A stretch of 64,000 bases of DNA from Thermoactinomyces mirandus (lineage in GTDB: Bacteria; Bacillota; Bacilli; Thermoactinomycetales; Thermoactinomycetaceae): contig NZ_JACEOL010000001.1 in NCBI RefSeq assembly GCF_013868055.1, positions 1 through 64,000 of the forward strand, in the 5' to 3' direction. Of the stretch, positions 29,602 to 37,716 are shown piece after piece (the stretch's first letter is position 1; every line of letters starts with the position of its first letter). The notes beneath the pieces were generated by a model, which saw only the letters and a list, made by a program, of their open reading frames with translations, ran no database searches and had not been told where the DNA came from. The translations under genes and the position numbers were made by a program.

Positions 29602-30554
29602 CAGGATTGATCTCCTTTCAAATCATCTCCCCCGATAGAACGGCGCATTTTTGAATCAGCTTCAACATTTTGCAGCATATAGTAATCCATAAAGCCCATT
29701 TTTCCGGAACGCAATGCTTCCGCAAGCGCCATGGGAACTTCTGCTTCTGCTTCAATCACTTTTGCTTTCATTTCCTGTTCCATGGCAACCGCCATGGCCC
29801 GGCGCTCTTCCGCTTTGGCCTGGGCAATCCGTTTGTCGGCTTCCGCCTGGTCAATCTGCAATTTGGCTCCAATGTTTTTGCCGATATCTACATCGGCAAT
29901 ATCAATGGACAAAATTTCAAAGGCGGTTCCCGCATCCAATCCTTTGCTCAAGACTGTATTTGAAATCATGTCGGGGTTTTCCAGCACTTCCTTGTGGCTT
30001 TCGGCTGAGCCGTTGGTGGTAACGATTCCTTCACCCACACGGGCAATAATCGTTTCTTCACCCGCTCCTCCAACGAGGCGATCAATATTGGCTCGTACCG
30101 TAACCCTTGCCACGACTTTCACTTCAATTCCATCTTTACATACCGCCGATACCACCGGGGTTTCAATCACTTTCGGATTAACGCTCATCTGCACGGCTTC
30201 CAGGACATCACGCCCTGCCAGGTCAATGGCTGCGGCCCGTTCAAACACCAAATCGATATTTGCGCGTTGCGCGGCAATCAGGGCATCAACGACACGATCG
30301 ACGTTCCCGCCTGCCAGATAGTGTGTCTCAAGCTGCGAAATATCTACATTCAATCCTGCTTTGCGGGCCTTGATCAGGGGATTGACGATACGGGAAGGGA
30401 CGATCCTGCGCAGACGCATTCCGATCAAGGTCGTAAGCCCTACATAAACCCCTGAGGCCATGGCCGTAATCCACAACATTACCGGTACAAATGAAAAGAA
30501 TAGGAAAATAGCGATAACCACAAGGATAATTACAAAAATAGAACCAAAGTCCAT
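29601..30554 (-). CDS. floA: flotillin-like protein FloA
   Basis: Membrane scaffold protein that organises functional membrane microdomains. The 317-aa protein has an N-terminal hydrophobic hairpin (about 5-40, [20 protein letters not shown]), an SPFH domain ([21 protein letters not shown], about 125-180) and a long helical part rich in Ala/Glu ([21 protein letters not shown], about 240-285) that oligomerises. Length and sequence fit the YqfA/FloA family closely. It follows an NfeD-type gene by 30 bases, the usual pairing, and overlaps a small downstream gene. Confidence 0.97.
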   Translation of the reverse strand: MDFGSIFVIILVVIAIFLFFSFVPVMLWITAMASGVYVGLTTLIGMRLRRIVPSRIVNPLIKARKAGLNVDISQLETHYLAGGNVDRVVDALIAAQRANIDLVFERAAAIDLAGRDVLEAVQMSVNPKVIETPVVSAVCKDGIEVKVVARVTVRANIDRLVGGAGEETIIARVGEGIVTTNGSAESHKEVLENPDMISNTVLSKGLDAGTAFEILSIDIADVDIGKNIGAKLQIDQAEADKRIAQAKAEERRAMAVAMEQEMKAKVIEAEAEVPMALAEALRSGKMGFMDYYMLQNVEADSKMRRSIGGDDLKGDQS

Positions 30555-30584
30555 TTATTTCACCCCTTTTTGAGATCCGGAACG

Positions 30585-31247
30585 TTAATCTTCATTCTGT
30601 TCTGCTCTTTTTACCACCACACGTGATCCTTCAACCAGTATGACTTTCACCTTGACATCGCGTGGAATGCTTTCGCCGTCACTGACGACATCTTCCTTAT
30701 GATCACCAAACTGCGCAAATCCGGAAGGCCGTAACGGGGTAAGCGTTATTCCGACCTGATTTAACAAAGCTTTTCGATCCCTGGATGATGTATAACCTTT
30801 TTCATTTGACTGAACCGTTCTTAGTATGACCCGATTCCAGGTAACTTTCCAGCCAAAAAACCGGAACAAGATCCACAGACAGATCCCAGTTATTGCCAGT
30901 GAGCCGACCAGAACCAGAACGGCAACATTCAAGTCAGGAATTGCCGCCACAATGGACACAATAACCATGATGATCCCGATGATTCCCAAAATCCCCAATG
31001 TCGGCAGCAACACTTCGATCACAATCAGGATACTTCCAACAATAAACAAAAACACTTCAAACATGCTTGCTGATCCCAGGTGCATACAGGTCCCGAAAAA
31101 AGTGGCGAAACAGCCAAGGCCTATAATGGCGGCGATACCAACTCCCGGTGAGAGAAGTTCAATCATCAAACCAAGCAGGCCGACCGCCAGAATAATCATC
31201 ATCACAACGGGATCAGCCAAAAAGTCTGTAAACACCATGAAAGCCAT
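30585..31247 (-). CDS. NfeD-like membrane protein, short form
   Basis: Partner of flotillins. The 220-aa protein has four or five membrane spans (VVMMIILAVGLLGLMIELL, GIAAIIGLGCFATFFG, LFIVGSILIVIEVLLPTLG, VAVLVLVGSLAITGICLWIL) and a C-terminal OB-fold NfeD domain (LLNQVGITLTPLRPSGFAQFG, then VKVKVILVEGSRVVVKR). The N-terminal ClpP-class serine protease domain of long NfeD proteins such as B. subtilis YqeZ is missing. Start at 31247 is the ATG five bases after GAGGAG; an ATG nine bases further in is possible. Confidence 0.9.
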   Translation of the reverse strand: MAFMVFTDFLADPVVMMIILAVGLLGLMIELLSPGVGIAAIIGLGCFATFFGTCMHLGSASMFEVFLFIVGSILIVIEVLLPTLGILGIIGIIMVIVSIVAAIPDLNVAVLVLVGSLAITGICLWILFRFFGWKVTWNRVILRTVQSNEKGYTSSRDRKALLNQVGITLTPLRPSGFAQFGDHKEDVVSDGESIPRDVKVKVILVEGSRVVVKRAEQNED

Positions 31248-31273
31248 CAACTCCTCTACATCCCGAACCCTGT

Positions 31274-31306
31274 TAAAAAAACAGCGTGTTGTACGAAACA
31301 CGCTGC
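31274..31306 (-). terminator. terminator of rpsU-yqeY
   Basis: CAGCGTGTT and AACACGCTG arms followed on the minus strand by TTTTTTT, directly after the yqeY stop. Confidence 0.88.
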
Positions 31307-31312
31307 ATTCGA

Positions 31313-31756
31313 TTAACCAAGCATCTCCTGAACGATGCGATTTACCTGTCTGCCTTCTGCACGTCCTTTTACTTTCGGAATAATTGCGCCCATTACCTTG
31401 CCCATGTCCGCTTTGGAAGCCGCTCCTACTTCCTGGATGACTTGCTTTACCAAAGCTCTCAGTTCTTCTTCCGACATTGGTTCAGGTAAATAAGCGGAAA
31501 GCACTTCAATTTCGGCTTTTTCCTTATCTGCCAAGTCATCTCGTCCCGCTTTTTCATATTGGGCAATCGAGTCTTTGCGTTGCTTGACCTCGCGCATAAT
31601 AACGGCAATCACTTCATCATCGTTTAATGAGCGTTTTTTATCAATCTCTTCCTTTTTTATGGCCGATTTCAGCATACGAATGGTGGAAAGCCTGTTTTTA
31701 TCCTTGTTCTTAAGAGCCAACTTCATATCTTGGTCCAATTGTCTAGTCAGACTCAA
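31313..31756 (-). CDS. yqeY: YqeY/GatB-related protein
   Basis: 147-aa protein of the YqeY family, similar to the tRNA-binding C-terminal domain of the amidotransferase subunit GatB. Seen: MSLTRQLDQDMKLALKNKDK, RLSTIRMLKSAIKKEEI, and the C-terminal GKVMGAIIPKVKGRAEGRQV motif typical of the GatB/YqeY fold. Its exact role is unknown; the family is implied in tRNA-dependent steps. The TTG start at 31756 follows AGAGGTG, 14 bases after rpsU, and the rpsU-yqeY pair is conserved in Firmicutes. Confidence 0.95.
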   Translation of the reverse strand: MSLTRQLDQDMKLALKNKDKNRLSTIRMLKSAIKKEEIDKKRSLNDDEVIAVIMREVKQRKDSIAQYEKAGRDDLADKEKAEIEVLSAYLPEPMSEEELRALVKQVIQEVGAASKADMGKVMGAIIPKVKGRAEGRQVNRIVQEMLG

Positions 31757-31770
31757 AAGTCTACACCTCT

Positions 31771-31944
31771 CTAACGGCGTTTTTTGCGAGCCGCTTCCGA
31801 TTTCTTCTTGCGTTTAATGCTCGGCTTCTCATAGCGTTCACGCTTTCTATATTCTGCCAAGATCCCGTCTTTGGCGCAAGAACGCTTAAAGCGGCGCAAT
31901 GCGGCATCGAGTGACTCATTTTTACGTACACGAGTTTCTACCAT
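31771..31944 (-). CDS. rpsU: 30S ribosomal protein S21
   Basis: 57-aa basic protein of the small subunit platform, helping initiation. Sequence [20 protein letters not shown], then [20 protein letters not shown] and an Arg/Lys-rich tail ending RKKRR, is standard for S21. ATG at 31944 follows GGAGGGAAT. It is transcribed from a strong promoter about 235 bases upstream, leaving an unusually long leader. Confidence 0.97.
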   Translation of the reverse strand: MVETRVRKNESLDAALRRFKRSCAKDGILAEYRKRERYEKPSIKRKKKSEAARKKRR

Positions 31945-32180
31945 GCTATTCCCTCCCTCCACGGGTCAGCTAGACCGATTTGGGCCGGCAGCCTAACAAA
32001 GGAAAAAGACCCACACATTTCAGGCAAAAAACAACAAGAGAGCGGCCTTCCCCCAGAGGAGGGTCAGCACAACAACACCTGCTTTAATAAAAATCTACCA
32101 ACGATGCCCAAAAAGAAGCTTTAAGACAAGTTTAACCTTATCCTATTGCCAACCGTTGGAGACACAAAAATTCATTATAC

Positions 32181-32210
32181 ATTATAGCTTACATGGCCAA
32201 ATCATGTCAA
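32181..32210 (-). promoter_or_regulatory. sigma-A promoter of rpsU-yqeY
   Basis: TTGACA (32205-32210) and TATAAT (32181-32186) with an 18-base spacer, in the gap between hit and rpsU. An 11-base palindrome CCAACCGTTGG lies at 32149-32159 in the early leader. The leader (about 32174 to 31945) has no gene that I can see. Confidence 0.8.
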
Positions 32211-32212
32211 AA

Positions 32213-32557
32213 TCAACCTGGAGGCCAGGTCATTGTCCTTCCGCCAAGCAGGTGAAAGTGGAGGTGGAACACGGTCTGCCCGCCTTCTTCCCCTACATTG
32301 TTGACAACCCGGAACCCTCTTTCATCCAGTTCAAACTCCCTGGCGATGTTTTGGATCGCCATCATGATTTTGCCGATCACCGTATGGTCTTCCTCTTTTA
32401 ACTCCATCAGTGAGGAAATATGCTTTTTCGGAATCACCAATACGTGGGTCGGGGCAGCCGGAGAAATGTCATGAAATGCATAGACGTACTCATCCTCGTA
32501 CACTTTCTTTGAAGGAATTTTCCCTTCAATGATCTGGCAAAAAATGCAATCATCCAT
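32213..32557 (-). CDS. hit: HIT-family nucleotide-binding protein
   Basis: Histidine-triad purine nucleotide hydrolase/phosphoramidase of the HINT branch, 114 aa. The catalytic triad VFHLHFHLLGG has H98, H100 and H102; CIFCQIIEGKIPSK at the N-terminus supplies the two Cys of the zinc site seen in many HinT proteins. Cytosolic. ATG at 32557 follows GGAGGGAAC; the longer frame start has no ribosome site. Transcribed divergently from the unknown plus-strand gene. Confidence 0.95.
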   Translation of the reverse strand: MDDCIFCQIIEGKIPSKKVYEDEYVYAFHDISPAAPTHVLVIPKKHISSLMELKEEDHTVIGKIMMAIQNIAREFELDERGFRVVNNVGEEGGQTVFHLHFHLLGGRTMTWPPG

Positions 32558-32653
32558 ACGGTTCCCTCCAATATCTCTGGATCTGTGGTATTCACCCATT
32601 TTTCCAGCTTATCATATACTATAACACGCTTCATGGAAAAAGGGGTGAAATCA

Positions 32654-33046
32654 TTGGCACAACAAAATGTTCCCCATGAATCCCACCTTCGAAGACTGAT
32701 TCGAAAAATTGTCCTGGAAGAATTAAGCCAATTTCTGCCTGAGGCAAAAAAAGCGAAAGATTCAGCTTCTTCACAGCCCGAAACAGAATCCTCCAAAAAT
32801 GAACCAACTTTTACTCCGCCGCGAATGGCAGAAGATCTGCATACAGGGACATGGGCCATCTTCGGTACGCCTGAACTGGATCCCGTATACTCACAATCAA
32901 ACGATCACCCACGGGCGTTGCCTGGTTTTCCGGAACTGTACCGCCCAGACTTTACCGGGTTTGATGCCCCGCCTTTTATCCCCAGGCATCCCAAGGGAAA
33001 AGCTCCCCTTGAAGAGTCTGGCGGATCAACCAAAGAAAACCGGTAA
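32654..33046 (+). CDS. hypothetical proline-rich protein, 130 aa
   Basis: Not recognised. A TTG at 32654 lies seven bases after AAAGGGGTG; an in-frame ATG at 32633 is an alternative. The N-terminal part (LRRLIRKIVLEELSQFLPEA, about 12-31) is an amphipathic helix; a low-complexity Ser/Lys/Glu stretch follows, then a Pro-rich second half (PELDPVY, LPGFPELYRPDFTGFDAPPF) with little predicted order. No signal peptide or membrane span. It is one of only a few plus-strand genes here and precedes a Na/Pi-type transporter by about 100 bases. The overlapping 141-aa minus-strand frame is poorer in every respect. Confidence 0.6.
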   Translation: MAQQNVPHESHLRRLIRKIVLEELSQFLPEAKKAKDSASSQPETESSKNEPTFTPPRMAEDLHTGTWAIFGTPELDPVYSQSNDHPRALPGFPELYRPDFTGFDAPPFIPRHPKGKAPLEESGGSTKENR

Positions 33047-33152
33047 ATTTATGTATACACAGTCCTTCATTCGAAGGGCTTTTATTTATTTTAGCGGTCA
33101 TGCCTCTTTCCTGTCCACCATATATATAAAAAAGACAGGGAGGAATATACCG

Positions 33153-34097
33153 ATGCCGTTCAATATTCTGGTTCCATTCGGATTTGGACTGCTTGTTTTT
33201 CTGCTGGGACTGTCCAGGATGCGGACTGGCCTGGAAAAGCTGGCTCGCGACCGGTTGCATGACATATTGCTTCAATTTACAAAATCTCCGTTAAGAAGTT
33301 TTTTCACCGGCACGGTTACCACCGCTTTCCTGCAATCCAGCAGCGCGGTCACCGTTTTGACGATTGGTTTTGTCAATGCGGGAATGCTCAGCTTTTCCCA
33401 ATCGTTAGGCATTATTTTGGGAACCAATGTCGGGACTACCATCACCACTCAAATATTGGCGCTAAATATTGAAGATTTGGCCATCCCGCTCATGGTGCTG
33501 GGAGGCGGGTTATATCTGCTTCCCCATCCTGTGCTGAAAAATTTTGGTTCTGTTTTTTTGGGATTTGGCGCCATTTTCTGGGGGATTGAATGGATGCAGA
33601 GCATCGCTTTTCTGCTTAAGGAGCAAGGCTGGATTTCCTGGTTGCTTCATCATGGTGGAAATCCCATCGTTTCCGGGTTACTTGCCGGAACGGCCATAAC
33701 AGCGCTGATTCACAGCAGCAGTGCATGTATTGCAATGACGATGGGTTTTTTTGCTGCTGGCGCTGTTCCGCTCCCATTTGCCATCGCCGCCGTTTTTGGC
33801 AGCAACATCGGTACCTGCATTACCGCGCTCATGGCTTCGATCCGCACGATTCCTGCCGCCAGGCAAGCGGCTTTTTCCCATCTCGTCCTGAACGTGGCCG
33901 GGGTCATCGTGTTTACTCCCCTGATTCCGGCAATCAGTGCGGTTACACCCTATTTGTCCAACGATCCGGCAACCCAGATTGCCCATATTCAAACACTGTT
34001 TAATCTGATTTGTTCCATTGCCGTACTGCCATTCTGCGATCAGTTCGCCCGCGGTATTACCTGGCTGATCCCGCAAAAATCGGCACCCATCCGTTAA
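33153..34097 (+). CDS. Na/Pi cotransporter II-type membrane protein
   Basis: Membrane protein of the NptA/YjbB-like sodium-phosphate cotransporter family, 314 aa. The inverted-repeat core has two QSSS-type motifs, LQSSSAVTVLT (about 62-72) and IHSSSACIAMT (about 188-198), each followed by GTNVGTTITT or GSNIGTCITA, as expected for the two substrate-coordinating halves; about eight membrane spans. The C-terminal PhoU-like domain of longer members is absent. Start at 33153 is the ATG after AGGGAGG; the frame opens further upstream over the preceding gene. Its stop codon overlaps that of the convergent Nudix gene by three bases. Phosphate as substrate is inferred from family. Confidence 0.92.
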   Translation: MPFNILVPFGFGLLVFLLGLSRMRTGLEKLARDRLHDILLQFTKSPLRSFFTGTVTTAFLQSSSAVTVLTIGFVNAGMLSFSQSLGIILGTNVGTTITTQILALNIEDLAIPLMVLGGGLYLLPHPVLKNFGSVFLGFGAIFWGIEWMQSIAFLLKEQGWISWLLHHGGNPIVSGLLAGTAITALIHSSSACIAMTMGFFAAGAVPLPFAIAAVFGSNIGTCITALMASIRTIPAARQAAFSHLVLNVAGVIVFTPLIPAISAVTPYLSNDPATQIAHIQTLFNLICSIAVLPFCDQFARGITWLIPQKSAPIR

Positions 34098-34525
34098 ACT
34101 TCAGCGTTTTCCTGAAGAATGGAAATGGCCTTATCCATCACAATTTCATTATTCCCGTAACCAAACGCCTTTTGTTTTGCCCGTGCTTCTTCAAGGGTCA
34201 GCCATTTTACACCGTTAATCTCTTCCACTTGCGGTGTTTCTTTCCCTGTCAGAGCTTCGACCAGAAAGTAGTGAACTGTTTTTTCCACTTCACCAAAATC
34301 CTGATGTTCATAAGTATATTGAATCGAGACCAATGATTGAACAATCCGGCCTTTGATCCCCGTTTCCTCCCTGATTTCCCTTATAGCTGTTTCTTCATCG
34401 GTTTCCCCCTGTTCCTGCTTGCCTTTGGGCAGCGTCCAGTGGCCAAACCGATCTTCAATCATCAGGATCTGAACCAGGCCGTTTTCTTTGCGAAATACCA
34501 CACCACCGGCCGAATTCTCCTTCAA
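34094..34525 (-). CDS. Nudix hydrolase
   Basis: Nucleoside-diphosphate-linked hydrolase of about 143 aa. The Nudix box is complete at 35-57: G-x5-E-x7-REIREETGI. N-terminal SAGGVVFRKENGLVQILMIE and the TLPKGKQEQGE lead-in resemble MutT/Ap4A-hydrolase-like members; the exact substrate cannot be read from sequence. I favour a TTG at 34525 after GAAAGGATGAT, giving the family's normal N-terminus; two in-frame ATGs lie 9 and 18 bases further upstream. Tail-to-tail with the transporter gene. Confidence 0.9.
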   Translation of the reverse strand: MKENSAGGVVFRKENGLVQILMIEDRFGHWTLPKGKQEQGETDEETAIREIREETGIKGRIVQSLVSIQYTYEHQDFGEVEKTVHYFLVEALTGKETPQVEEINGVKWLTLEEARAKQKAFGYGNNEIVMDKAISILQENAEV

Positions 34526-34561
34526 CGTGATCATCCTTTCCATAACAGAAACGAACTTGAA

Positions 34562-34598
34562 ACAAAAAAGGTTGTCAACATGCACCGTCAACAACCTT
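34562..34598 (-). terminator. terminator of mtaB
   Basis: AAGGTTGT and ACAACCTT arms with a short loop, followed on the minus strand by TTTTTTG. It closes the prmA-rsmE-mtaB transcript. Confidence 0.8.
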
Positions 34599-34606
34599 GC
34601 AATCCA

Positions 34607-35953
34607 TCATATAACCTGAGCCGGACGGGGCGCATCATTCACTTTCCGGATAAAAGTGCCATAGCAATATTCCGGATCCACCTGATTAATCCGAACCTGA
34701 CAGATTTTTCCTGTCATTTCTTCATCAGCGGGAAAAACGACTTGCAGGTAATTGTCCGAATACCCCATGTAGAGACCGCTGTCCGGATCTTCTTTAAACG
34801 GACGTTCCGGAATCACCTCAACCACATCGCCGATAAAACGCCCGGCATAGTTGCCCGTTAGCCGTTTCGACAATTCGATCAGACGCGTAACCCGTTCGTG
34901 CTTCACTTCGTCCGGTACCTGATCGGGCATCCGGGCCGCAGGCGTGCCAGTTCTTCTGGAATACGGGAACACATGCAGCTGGTACATCTTCAAGTCCTCA
35001 ATGAAACGGTACCCGTTTTCAAACTGTTCCTCTGTTTCTCCCGGGAAGCCAACAATCACGTCGGTTGTAATCGCGATATCGGGCATCACTTCGTGCAACT
35101 GCAGGATTTTTTCCCTGTATTCCGCAGTCGTATATTTTCGCCGCATCCGTTTCAATACCGTATCGTCTCCGGCCTGCAACGGAATGTGAAGGTGGCGGCA
35201 CATTTTTTTGGACGTATTCAACACTTCAATCATCCGGTCATCAATTTGACTGGCTTCAATGGAACTGATCCGAATCCGGTTCAGACCTTCTATTTGATCC
35301 AGATCCCACAAAAGATCGGCCAGCTTGTAATTTTCAAAGTCATCTCCGTACCCGCCGGTGTGAATCCCGGTTAAAACAATCTCCTTGTACCCGGCGTCAA
35401 CAAGCGTTTGTGCTTGTTTCAGGACATTTTCCGGTTTCCGGCTGCGGGACAGTCCTTTTGCCCACGGAATAATGCAAAAGGTGCAAAAGTTGTTGCAGCC
35501 TTCCTGAATCTTGAGGAAAGCACGGGTGCGGTCGGAAAAGGAAGGTACATCCAATTCTTCAAACTGACGTTGCTTCATGATGTTTGCCACCGCATTGATC
35601 GGCTGCCGTTTTTTCATATATTGTTCAACATAATCGAACAGTTTGTCGCGCCCCTGTGTTCCCACGACGATATCAACTCCGGGAATGGCCGTTACTTCTG
35701 CAGGAGAAGTTTGCGCGTAACAGCCGGTGACAGCAATTACGGCATTCGGATTGCGCCGGATCGCCCGCCGGATTACCTGCCGGCTTTTCCGGTCACCTGT
35801 ATTGGTAACGGTACAGGTGTTGATCAGATATACATCTGCCACTTCCTCAAATTCCACCCGTTTGTAACCGGCTTTCTTGAACAGTTGCCAGATTGCCTCT
35901 GTTTCATAAGCATTCACCTTGCACCCCAATGTATGAAAAGCAACGGTTTTCAC
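34607..35953 (-). CDS. mtaB: tRNA t6A37 methylthiotransferase MtaB
   Basis: Radical-SAM enzyme that turns N6-threonylcarbamoyladenosine-37 into its 2-methylthio form in tRNAs reading ANN codons. The 448-aa protein has the N-terminal UPF0004 domain with cluster ligands C11, C47 and C78 (HTLGCKVN, NTCTVTN, TGCYAQ), the radical-SAM CNNFCTFC (153-160), GFPGETEEQF and a C-terminal TRAM domain. GTG start at 35953 after GGGAGGTG; the ORF extends upstream through rsmE in the wrong context. Together with rsmE and prmA it makes a translation-modification operon. Confidence 0.96.
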   Translation of the reverse strand: MKTVAFHTLGCKVNAYETEAIWQLFKKAGYKRVEFEEVADVYLINTCTVTNTGDRKSRQVIRRAIRRNPNAVIAVTGCYAQTSPAEVTAIPGVDIVVGTQGRDKLFDYVEQYMKKRQPINAVANIMKQRQFEELDVPSFSDRTRAFLKIQEGCNNFCTFCIIPWAKGLSRSRKPENVLKQAQTLVDAGYKEIVLTGIHTGGYGDDFENYKLADLLWDLDQIEGLNRIRISSIEASQIDDRMIEVLNTSKKMCRHLHIPLQAGDDTVLKRMRRKYTTAEYREKILQLHEVMPDIAITTDVIVGFPGETEEQFENGYRFIEDLKMYQLHVFPYSRRTGTPAARMPDQVPDEVKHERVTRLIELSKRLTGNYAGRFIGDVVEVIPERPFKEDPDSGLYMGYSDNYLQVVFPADEEMTGKICQVRINQVDPEYCYGTFIRKVNDAPRPAQVI

Positions 35954-35954
35954 T

Positions 35955-36695
35955 TTATTCACCTCCCAACTCGTTTCTGTAAAAAAGCATGCACGAAAGT
36001 GCCACAAGCGGAGCGGTTTCGGTACGCAAAATGCGCGGACCCAATGTAATGGGAATGGCCCCCTTTGCATGCGCCCCGTTCACTTCATCCTCGGTAAATC
36101 CGCCCTCAGGACCGATCAAAAGCAATATCTCATCCGCCTGGGACCCCGCCATCGCCTGATTTATAGGAATGCCTCCCTTTTCATAGGCAATCAGGGACAG
36201 CGGAAATTTTTCGATTTTATCAAGGATTGCATTCCACGGCAAAACCGGCAGCACCGCCGGCACCTTTCCACGATGCGACTGTTCTGCTGCCTCCTTGGCA
36301 ATGCGCTGCCAACGTTCCCGCTTTTTCATTTCCTTTGGGGCATTTATTTTTACAATCGATCGTGCTGAATGAAACGGCTGAAAAGAACTGGCACCTATTT
36401 CCGTCCCCTTCTGCACAATCCATTCAAGTTTGTCTCCTTTTACCAAAGACTGGGCAATAGTAATCTTCGTTTGCGGTTCGCCTTGTGAAGGGAACTTCTC
36501 CACTACTATGCAATCAATCTGATGATGGTTCAGATCCTGAATTTCACAAACGTAATCGTACCCGTCTTCAAAGCAAACAATGATCCGGTCTCCCGGTCTG
36601 TTGCGCATCACATTCCTGATATGATGAACTTCATCCCCGGTCAATCGAACATGTGAACCATTCAAAACGTCTGCTGGTATAAAATATCTTTGCAT
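35955..36695 (-). CDS. rsmE: 16S rRNA m3U1498 methyltransferase
   Basis: SPOUT-class methyltransferase RsmE, 246 aa. An N-terminal PUA-like part starts MQRYFIPADVLNGSHVRLTG with HHIRNVMRNRPGD; the C-terminal knotted domain has VQKGTEIGASSFQPF, EQSHRGKVP, LIGPEGGFTEDEV and LGPRILRTETAPLVAL, the last two being the SAM-binding knot. ATG at 36695 follows GCAGGAG; the earlier in-frame start overlaps prmA. Stop is one base from the mtaB start, so the two are coupled. Confidence 0.97.
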   Translation of the reverse strand: MQRYFIPADVLNGSHVRLTGDEVHHIRNVMRNRPGDRIIVCFEDGYDYVCEIQDLNHHQIDCIVVEKFPSQGEPQTKITIAQSLVKGDKLEWIVQKGTEIGASSFQPFHSARSIVKINAPKEMKKRERWQRIAKEAAEQSHRGKVPAVLPVLPWNAILDKIEKFPLSLIAYEKGGIPINQAMAGSQADEILLLIGPEGGFTEDEVNGAHAKGAIPITLGPRILRTETAPLVALSCMLFYRNELGGE

Positions 36696-36712
36696 TTGAC
36701 ACTCCTGCCATT

Positions 36713-37657
36713 TTACCATTTTTTTGCGGCAATGGCTACCCAGCCCTCCTGTTGTTTGGCTTCCAATACCTTCAGTCCGCATGAAACCAATGCCTTCTCA
36801 ACGATTTCCGCTTTTTCCCTGACGATTCCCGATCCGATAAATATGCCACCAGGTACCAATACCCGCGGCAAATCATAAACCATTTTGGCGATGATTTCCG
36901 CCAGTATATTGGCAACGACGACATCGGCTGTCTCGCTTACTCCCTTCAGCAAGTCTCCTTCTTTGACAACAATCTGGCTGTCAAGCGGATTAAGCCGGAT
37001 ATTTTCGCCTGCTTTTTCCACTGCCAACGGATCCTTGTCAAGCGCCAGGATTTTTCCGGCCCCCAGTTTCCCGGCGACAATGCTCAATATTCCGCTTCCG
37101 CATCCGACATCGATCACGCTGGCCTGTGACGGCATATATTTTTCGAGCAATTGGATACTCAGCCTTGTCGTCGGGTGGGTTCCGGTTCCAAATGCCATAC
37201 CGGGATCCATCTGGATGATTTTCTCGCCGGAACCCCTGGCTTCATAATTCTCCCATACGGGTTTGATGGTGATTTGCCCTGATACTTGTACCGGTTTGTA
37301 ATATTTTTTCCATTCATTTTCCCATGATGACTCACTGACCGTCCGGACTTCAACCCTGGCAGGCCGGACATCAAGTCCGATCTGCTCAAGAGATTTCAAT
37401 TTCATCTCAACCTGCCGAATGAGCCCTGATCCATCCAGCCGTTTCAGATCAGACAGGTAAGCCTTTACGATGACTCCTTCCTCCGGATAATCTTCAGGAG
37501 ACAATTCAACGATTTCACCGAAATGATCTGCAAACGTACGATGGAGTACCTCCGAATCTTCGATTGCTACGCCCCCGGCACCCAGATCCTGCAGGAACTG
37601 GCTCACCGCCTCTAACGCTTCCCGACCTGTATGCACACTTATTTCCAACCAGTTCAA
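36713..37657 (-). CDS. prmA: ribosomal protein L11 methyltransferase
   Basis: SAM-dependent enzyme that trimethylates L11 in the 50S GTPase centre. The 314-aa protein has the N-terminal substrate domain (MNWLEISVHTGREALEAVS), then FGTGTHPTTRLS, motif I VIDVGCGSGILS, ALDKDPLAVE and DVVVANILAEII carrying the NILA catalytic motif. It starts at a TTG after AGAGGGTG. It follows the dnaJ terminator and leads into rsmE, as in B. subtilis (dnaJ-prmA-yqeU-yqeV). Confidence 0.97.
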   Translation of the reverse strand: MNWLEISVHTGREALEAVSQFLQDLGAGGVAIEDSEVLHRTFADHFGEIVELSPEDYPEEGVIVKAYLSDLKRLDGSGLIRQVEMKLKSLEQIGLDVRPARVEVRTVSESSWENEWKKYYKPVQVSGQITIKPVWENYEARGSGEKIIQMDPGMAFGTGTHPTTRLSIQLLEKYMPSQASVIDVGCGSGILSIVAGKLGAGKILALDKDPLAVEKAGENIRLNPLDSQIVVKEGDLLKGVSETADVVVANILAEIIAKMVYDLPRVLVPGGIFIGSGIVREKAEIVEKALVSCGLKVLEAKQQEGWVAIAAKKW

Positions 37658-37683
37658 ATGGACACCCTCTTTCGCATTGGTAA

Positions 37684-37709
37684 AGAAAAAACGGGCGAAT
37701 GTGCCCGTT
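37684..37709 (-). terminator. terminator of the hrcA-dnaJ operon
   Basis: ACGGGC and GCCCGT arms with a short loop, followed on the minus strand by TTTTTTC, just after the dnaJ stop. Confidence 0.82.
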
Positions 37710-37716
37710 CTCTTCT

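Noticed and set aside
32434-32859. 141-codon minus-strand frame
   Set aside because: It covers the start of hit in the wrong frame and the divergent unknown gene; no ribosome site.
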